NCBI RefSeq assembly: GCF_003841505.1
Contig: NZ_REGA01000002.1
Coordinates: 248,001-312,000, forward strand
Direction of reading: 5' to 3'
DNA from: Natrarchaeobius chitinivorans
Lineage (GTDB): Archaea; Halobacteriota; Halobacteria; Halobacteriales; Natrialbaceae
Length of the DNA stretch: 64,000 nucleotides
Shown: positions 59,673-64,000 of the stretch, in pieces
Numbering within the stretch: the first letter of the stretch is position 1
Layout of the letters: every line of letters begins with the position of its first letter
Notes under the pieces: model-generated
Database searches by the model: none
Seen by the model: the letters and a program-made list of their open reading frames with translations, nothing else
Told to the model about the DNA's origin: nothing
Made by a program: the position numbers and the translations under genes

Positions 59673-60541
59673 ATCGTTCGTGTTCCGTCCGTTCGCGTTC
59701 GAACTAGTTTCGTCCACCCGTCGCGTTCATTCCACCGGTCTTGGACCTCCTCGAGCGTCGCCCGGTTGCCGATAGCGACGTAGCTCGGTCCAGTCCCCGA
59801 CAGCGAAACGCCGTCGACGTCCGGAAGCGCCTCGATCATTGGATCAGTCGAAAAGCCGAGTGCGCCACAGAACGCAAAACCGTTTACCGTCATCGCCTCG
59901 CCGTAGCGTCCCTCGAGTGCGAGTTCCTCGACGAGTTCGGCCATCGGTGCAATCCGTTTGCTCGCCGAGACGTCGGCGTCGGCGCTGAAAGAGCGTTCCG
60001 GTGGCGTGTACGCGAGCGCGTACCAATCGACTTCCTCCCGGGCGAGCAGTTCGTCGGTTCGATTGTCGGTGACGGTGACGCCACCGAGCATGCTCGCACT
60101 GGCGTCGTCGAACGAACCGGTGATCGTCACGCCCGCATCCCGTGCGGCACGGACGCCGAGTCGACAGGCAGTGATTCGGTCGACGGAGTCGGCGACTGCC
60201 AGGGCATCGAGTGCTGCAAGCACCGTGGCGTTGGCCGCCGCACTGGAGCTTTTCAGTCCGCCGGCCAGGGGAACCTCGCTTTCGGTTCTGACGTGTGCGC
60301 CGATGGTCGCTTCGTCGAGTCCTGCGATGCCGGCGTACTCGTCGATCGTCAGTTCTACGCAGCGTTCGATGAGCGACGTGTCTACGTCGGGTTGCCCCTC
60401 GATTTCGCCGACGACCGTCCCGTCGTCGGTGAGTTCGACCGTGGCGGTCGTCTCGAGGTCGATCGCGAACGCGGATCCAGTCCCGGTGGCGAGGGCGTTG
60501 AGAACCGTCCCGGCTGCCGGAGCGACGGCGCGGCCGTCCAT
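59669..60541 (-). CDS. aroK: Archaeal shikimate kinase (GHMP type)
   Basis: 290 aa from the ATG at 60541 (MDGRAVAPAAGTVLNALATG). The GHMP kinase motifs are visible: EVPLAGGLKSSSAAANATVL (ATP-binding Ser/Gly-rich helix), DDASASMLGGVTVTDN and the C-terminal SLSGTGPSYVAIG. Bacterial shikimate kinases belong to a different family, so this is the archaeal solution. It phosphorylates shikimate in the common aromatic pathway. Chorismate mutase overlaps its 3' end. Confidence 0.93.
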   Translation of the reverse strand: MDGRAVAPAAGTVLNALATGTGSAFAIDLETTATVELTDDGTVVGEIEGQPDVDTSLIERCVELTIDEYAGIAGLDEATIGAHVRTESEVPLAGGLKSSSAAANATVLAALDALAVADSVDRITACRLGVRAARDAGVTITGSFDDASASMLGGVTVTDNRTDELLAREEVDWYALAYTPPERSFSADADVSASKRIAPMAELVEELALEGRYGEAMTVNGFAFCGALGFSTDPMIEALPDVDGVSLSGTGPSYVAIGNRATLEEVQDRWNERDGWTKLVRTRTDGTRTI

Positions 60542-60675
60542 ACGAAACCACTCACAGAGAGCGTATTTACGGCTGACGGTCTCGATGCGTCTCACCCCCA
60601 CGGGTTCCTGTACCAGACACCCCTCGTGCAGACGAGAGCGGACCGTTTTTCCCGACTGCGACCGAAAATCGGCCT
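60542..60675. other. Divergent promoter region
   Basis: About 130 bp between aroK and the DUF5796-like gene; no element seen. Confidence 0.4.
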
Positions 60676-61155
60676 ATGAGCACACGGAACAACGTCGCAC
60701 CCAGTACGATCGGCGTCGACTTCGTCGAGGGGGGCGTCGTCGTCCAGTATCTAGACGGCCGGGATGTCTTTTATCACGGTCCGCCGAAACCGGTCGAGCG
60801 ATCGATCAGAACGCCGCCGGGAAAGGACGTTCACGTTCTCGTCACCGACCCTGACGGCGTCGAGGGCGTCATGACCTACGTCAACGATCGGGACACACAC
60901 GACGGGATCCTCGAGACGACGGGCGTCGGGCGCGTAATGCTCGACGGAGACGACGAGGAAGTGCTGTTTCCGGGTGTGACGGTGTCGACGGAAGCGTACT
61001 CGATTCGCGTCGAGGCGGAGCCGTCGGTCGTCGACGGCCGAGTGTTCGTCTTCGCCGAGGACGAGATGAGCGAACACGCCTACGAACTGATCGGCGAAGA
61101 CGGTCCGAGTGCTGAGAGCAAGTCGGGAGACGCCGACCGAACGGACGGTGCGTAA
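60676..61155 (+). CDS. DUF5796-like haloarchaeal protein
   Basis: 159 aa. A beta-rich domain (TIGVDFVEGGVVVQYLDGRD, VFYHGPPKPVERSIRTPPGK) with conserved Pro/Gly turns is followed by a second beta segment (RVMLDGDDEEVLFPGVTVST) and an acidic tail. This matches conserved haloarchaeal proteins labelled DUF5796 (from memory), function unknown. The next gene starts three bases after its stop, so the two are co-transcribed. Confidence 0.75.
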   Translation: MSTRNNVAPSTIGVDFVEGGVVVQYLDGRDVFYHGPPKPVERSIRTPPGKDVHVLVTDPDGVEGVMTYVNDRDTHDGILETTGVGRVMLDGDDEEVLFPGVTVSTEAYSIRVEAEPSVVDGRVFVFAEDEMSEHAYELIGEDGPSAESKSGDADRTDGA

Positions 61156-61158
61156 TCG

Positions 61159-61404
61159 ATGCCGCTCGAGAAACCCTGGCGGGATCTGAATCGCGACACC
61201 GTCGCGAGCGCGCCGGATCGGCCGGGGACGTACGAACTCGGAAACGAATCTGGAACCGTGCTCGCGGTCGATCACGGTGTCCTCCGGGACGAACTGAAGA
61301 CGGCGCTCGCCTACGGCGACGCTGACCGGGTCCGATGGACGGAAACGCACACGCTCGAGCGATCTCGAACCCTCGCCGAGGAACACCGAGAGCGCCTCGA
61401 GTGA
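61159..61404 (+). CDS. Small GIY-YIG-like/DUF7508-type protein
   Basis: 81 aa. It reads APDRPGTYELGNESGTVLAV, then DHGVLRDELKTALAYGDADR and RSRTLAEEHRERL. The pattern (PGxYELGN...L...) resembles the first strands of a GIY-YIG domain without its catalytic residues; haloarchaeal DUF7508 proteins look like this (from memory). Tight spacing to the previous gene supports reality. PE-A follows seven bases downstream. Confidence 0.7.
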   Translation: MPLEKPWRDLNRDTVASAPDRPGTYELGNESGTVLAVDHGVLRDELKTALAYGDADRVRWTETHTLERSRTLAEEHRERLE

Positions 61405-61410
61405 GACGGA

Positions 61411-61496
61411 CTATAGTAGCCACTGCACGTCATCTCACGCCTGATCGACAGTCGCATCGGCGATGGATGTATACATTATTTCACTTGTCACTATAC
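61411..61496. mobile_element. PE-A palindromic element (86 bp), copy 5
   Basis: Begins CTATAGTAGCCACTGCACG and ends ATTTCACTTGTCACTATAC, with the familiar CTGATCGACAG and CATCGGCGATGG interior. Sits between the DUF7508-like gene and the GGPP synthase promoter. Right terminus carries one mismatch. Confidence 0.85.
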
Positions 61497-61604
61497 CGTC
61501 CAGGAGAAAGCGTCGCTTCGGACCGACCGCTAAGCGTAACCCACCTAACGTTTTCGTACACGAATAACTGAATCTTTTTTACCTCGCTCCCTCTCGGGAC
61601 GGGT

Positions 61605-62669
61605 ATGCGGGAGACGCTTGCCGAGTGGCGGCCGGCCGTAGACGAGGCCATCGACGACCTCGTTCCACGGGAGATAGACGCCGAATACCTCGAGTCGTTT
61701 TTCGGCGAGCCGACCTACGAGTACGATCCGGATGGGATCCAGCGGGCACTGTCGGATCCGCTCTGGGACTTGCTCGACCGGGGCGGCAAACGGTGGCGGG
61801 CCGTGCTCTTTCTCGTCTTCGTCGAGGGGTTCGGTGAGGATCCAGCGGAGTACTTGCCGTACGCGTGTATTCCCGAGATTCTTCACAACGGAACGATCAT
61901 CGTCGACGACGTGGAAGACGAGGCTGCGATACGCCGCGGCGAACCGGCACTCCATCACCTCTACGGACAGGACGTCGCGCTGAACGCTGGCAACGCGATG
62001 TACTTCCTTCCGTTGAAGATTCTGACGGAGAACCCGGCTGACCTCCCGGCAGAGCAGCGTCTGGCAGCCTACGAGATGCTGATGTACGAACTCAATCGCA
62101 CCCATCTCGGTCAGGGAATGGACATCTGCTGGCACAACGAACACGAGGTGCGGGTCACCCCCGCCCAGTACCTCGAGATGTGTGCGTGCAAGACCGGTTG
62201 CCTCGGACGGATCGTCGCTCGACTGGCGGCGATAATCACGGATCAACCACCCGAGGTCGAGGAAGCCGTTGCGAACTACGCCGAACTGACGGCGGTCGCG
62301 TTCCAGATCGGCGACGATATTTTAGACGTCGAAAACTCGCTTGGACGTGCCGGAGAGTTCGGCAAGGAGTTCGGAAACGACGTCCGCGAGGGGAAGAAAA
62401 CGTTGCTCGTTATCCATGCCATCGAAGAGAGTCCTCCGGATCGGGCCCAGCGTCTCCAGGAGATTCTCGAGGCCAACGCCAACACCGACGAGGAAGTGCT
62501 CGAAGCGCTGTCGATCATCGAGGAGGCGGGGAGCATCGAGGACGCCCGCGAACGGGCCCTCGAACTCGCAGCGCAGGCTCGCGAAGAGATCGACGGGCTC
62601 GATTTCGATGCGGAGACGTCACGAAAGCTTCGGGAGTTCACCCAGTTCGTTATCGATCGCGACGTGTGA
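61605..62669 (+). CDS. idsA: Geranylgeranyl diphosphate synthase (polyprenyl synthetase)
   Basis: 354 aa. First Asp-rich motif IVDDVEDEAAIRRGEPALHH, second IGDDILDVENSLGRAGEFGK, plus GGKRWRAVLFLVFVEGF and the conserved Gln/Lys-rich parts. An extra N-terminal ~60 residues precede the core (DEAIDDLVPREIDAEYLESF). It builds GGPP (or FGPP) for archaeal lipids and supplies the prenyltransferase at 41597. Its TGA stop (62667-62669) is the left flank of a PE-B element. Confidence 0.92.
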   Translation: MRETLAEWRPAVDEAIDDLVPREIDAEYLESFFGEPTYEYDPDGIQRALSDPLWDLLDRGGKRWRAVLFLVFVEGFGEDPAEYLPYACIPEILHNGTIIVDDVEDEAAIRRGEPALHHLYGQDVALNAGNAMYFLPLKILTENPADLPAEQRLAAYEMLMYELNRTHLGQGMDICWHNEHEVRVTPAQYLEMCACKTGCLGRIVARLAAIITDQPPEVEEAVANYAELTAVAFQIGDDILDVENSLGRAGEFGKEFGNDVREGKKTLLVIHAIEESPPDRAQRLQEILEANANTDEEVLEALSIIEEAGSIEDARERALELAAQAREEIDGLDFDAETSRKLREFTQFVIDRDV

Positions 62670-62748
62670 TACGGTCTATTGAAACGATGTACCGACGAGA
62701 CCGCGATCCGTCTGCGAACCCACCAGCAACGACGTACAATAGTCCGTC
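62670..62748. mobile_element. PE-B palindromic element (79 bp) at the stop codon of the GGPP synthase gene
   Basis: TACGGTCTATTGAAAC and CGTACAATAGTCCGTC form the ends. TGA flanks both sides (62667-62669 and 62749-62751); the left one is the stop codon. The interior differs most from the other copies, suggesting an older or distinct subfamily. Confidence 0.82.
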
Positions 62749-62849
62749 TGAGTGACGAGTGACATCCTCCTCGCGCTAAACGCGAATCCCTCCGAACGGT
62801 GTCAAACCACCCCACAACGTTTTTCTCGAATACGCTCCCTCTGTGAGTC

Positions 62850-64000
62850 GTGCCTCTTGCGTTCACGTCGCTTCACGCGGCCTCTCTCGTCTCCGTCGGG
62901 CTCTTGAACCTCGCACTCGCCGCCCTGATTCTCGAGACGCGGTCGGACCAGGACGTCCGTCCCCTCGGCGCGTTCCTCGTCGGGATCGCGTTGTGGACGA
63001 TCCCGCAGGGGTTCTTGCTCGTCGAAACCGACCCTACCATCGGGTTCGCGCTGTCGGTCGTGATCAACTCGGGGGCCGTAATCATGGCGACGGGGCTCTT
63101 TCATTTCGCGCTTGCGTACACGGGCCGCACCGACTGGCTCAGGCCGGATCGAATAGGCCTGATCTACCTCGGCACGTGTCTCTGGCTTCTCGTGATCTGG
63201 ACGGACCCGATCCACCACTGGATGCACCAGCCGATGGAGTATACAGAGGTCTTGCTCCCGGTCGTCGAATACCAGAACACCGGCTACTGGCTCTACGTCT
63301 TCTGGAACTGGTCGCTCTCGGCCGGGGGGATCTTCCTCTTTTTCCTCGAGTACGTCAACGCCCGTGGGAGCGGCGTTTATCACAGACAGTCACGTCTGGT
63401 TGTACTCGCACCGCTCATCCCGGGGACAGCGAACGTCTTCGCGTTCCTCGAGGTGACCAGCGTCAACTACTCGGTCTGGGGGTTTGGTGCGACGGGGATC
63501 CTCATCGCCATCGCCCTCTACCGGTACCGGTGGCTCGACCTCGTTCCGATCGCCCGCGACCGAGTCATCGACGAGATGCGCGACGGCTATCTCGTGATCG
63601 ACGACGACCGGCGCGTCGTCGATTACAACGCTGCAGCCCGTTCGATCGTCGACGAGGACGTCGCCATCGGTGAGCCGATACGGACCGTCCTCCCGGAAGC
63701 TGGCACCCTGCTCGACGGCGAACGGACCGAGCTAACGATCTCTCGTGGCACGACAATCGTCGACGCGACCGTCTCGAGCGTCGGCGACGAACGAACCGAG
63801 AGAGCGGTGTTGATGCTCAGAGACGTCACCGAACAGCGCCGGGCCGAGCGACGATTCCAGGCGCTCATCGAGAACGTCACCGACGTCGTCATAGTGGTGA
63901 CTGGCGACGGTCAGATCACCTACGCAAGCCCCTCGGTACACTCCGTCCTCGGCTACCAGCCTGCCGACGTTATCGGTGAGTCGGTGTTCGACTTCGTCCA
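62850..64000 (+). CDS. 7-TM/PAS sensor protein, probably histidine kinase (cut by window end)
   Basis: At least 383 residues from the GTG at 62850 (VPLAFTSLHAASLVSVGLLN). Seven hydrophobic helices occupy about residues 1-225 (for example ALAALILETRS, TGLFHFALAYTG, YLGTCLWLLVIWTDPI, FFLEYVN, GFGATGILIAIALYRY). They match the N-terminal 7TM region of haloarchaeal histidine kinases. A first PAS domain (MRDGYLVIDDDRRVVDYNAA) and the beginning of a second (ALIENVTDVVIVVTGDGQIT) follow. The kinase part would lie beyond the window, so this is inferred. Confidence 0.87.
   Translation, partial: MPLAFTSLHAASLVSVGLLNLALAALILETRSDQDVRPLGAFLVGIALWTIPQGFLLVETDPTIGFALSVVINSGAVIMATGLFHFALAYTGRTDWLRPDRIGLIYLGTCLWLLVIWTDPIHHWMHQPMEYTEVLLPVVEYQNTGYWLYVFWNWSLSAGGIFLFFLEYVNARGSGVYHRQSRLVVLAPLIPGTANVFAFLEVTSVNYSVWGFGATGILIAIALYRYRWLDLVPIARDRVIDEMRDGYLVIDDDRRVVDYNAAARSIVDEDVAIGEPIRTVLPEAGTLLDGERTELTISRGTTIVDATVSSVGDERTERAVLMLRDVTEQRRAERRFQALIENVTDVVIVVTGDGQITYASPSVHSVLGYQPADVIGESVFDFV

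Overview
The window is high-GC DNA from a halophilic archaeon (class Halobacteria). Its proteins are strongly acidic. It carries archaeal lipid genes (GGPP synthase, a UbiA-type prenyltransferase), the archaeal GHMP shikimate kinase, CDC48, a 7S SRP RNA, HalOD1 and PhiH1-repressor-type winged helices, a PGF-CTERM-like surface protein and a betapleolipovirus-like provirus. The virus type suggests the Natrialbales, but that is inference.

Layout. 1-7.4 kb is a minus-strand surface-glycan block: epimerase (cut by the window edge), sugar-1-phosphate nucleotidyltransferase, flippase and three alkaline-phosphatase-superfamily enzymes. 7.7-19.7 kb holds housekeeping genes: endonuclease III, an NAD-kinase-like protein, CDC48, a phosphatidylserine-decarboxylase-type enzyme, a receiver protein without its phospho-Asp, Lhr helicase, a secreted protein and several very small proteins. 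19.8-24 kb encodes a helicase/exonuclease pair resembling bacterial MrfA/MrfB. 24-28.7 kb is a molybdenum block (YqeC, MobA, a formate-dehydrogenase-type catalytic subunit). 29-42.7 kb has a FolC-FolP fusion, the SRP RNA, a 2-TM RCK potassium channel, cysteine synthase, a CoA-binding protein, a RAD55-like ATPase and a prenyltransferase.

42,956-56,074 is an integrated element bounded by a 16-bp direct repeat: one copy is the 3' end of tRNA-Arg(UCG), the other follows a tyrosine recombinase. It has a rightward early block (zinc-ribbon proteins, a PD-(D/E)XK-like protein, a replication-protein candidate) and a leftward virion block (four-TM protein, two tiny membrane proteins, glycosylated spike, two membrane-associated proteins, P-loop NTPase). 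It also has a repressor with an operator-like palindrome, strong hairpins that may be an origin, and two AT-rich cargo genes.

56.5-59 kb is a toxin-antitoxin graveyard: an intact VapBC pair with its operator, an orphan antitoxin remnant, and a MazEF-like pair in which both genes are split by different mobile palindromes. 59.3-64 kb returns to core genes: chorismate mutase, shikimate kinase, GGPP synthase and a 7-TM/PAS sensor cut by the window end.

The most unusual feature is a set of three families of short palindromic elements without genes: PE-A (86 bp), PE-B (about 80 bp) and PE-C (about 106 bp). PE-B lies between duplicated TGA/TCA triplets, and in four of six complete copies one of these triplets is the stop codon of the neighbouring gene, so insertion leaves the protein unchanged. 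Two PE-C copies are each split by an inserted PE-A or PE-B, which gives a relative order of insertion.
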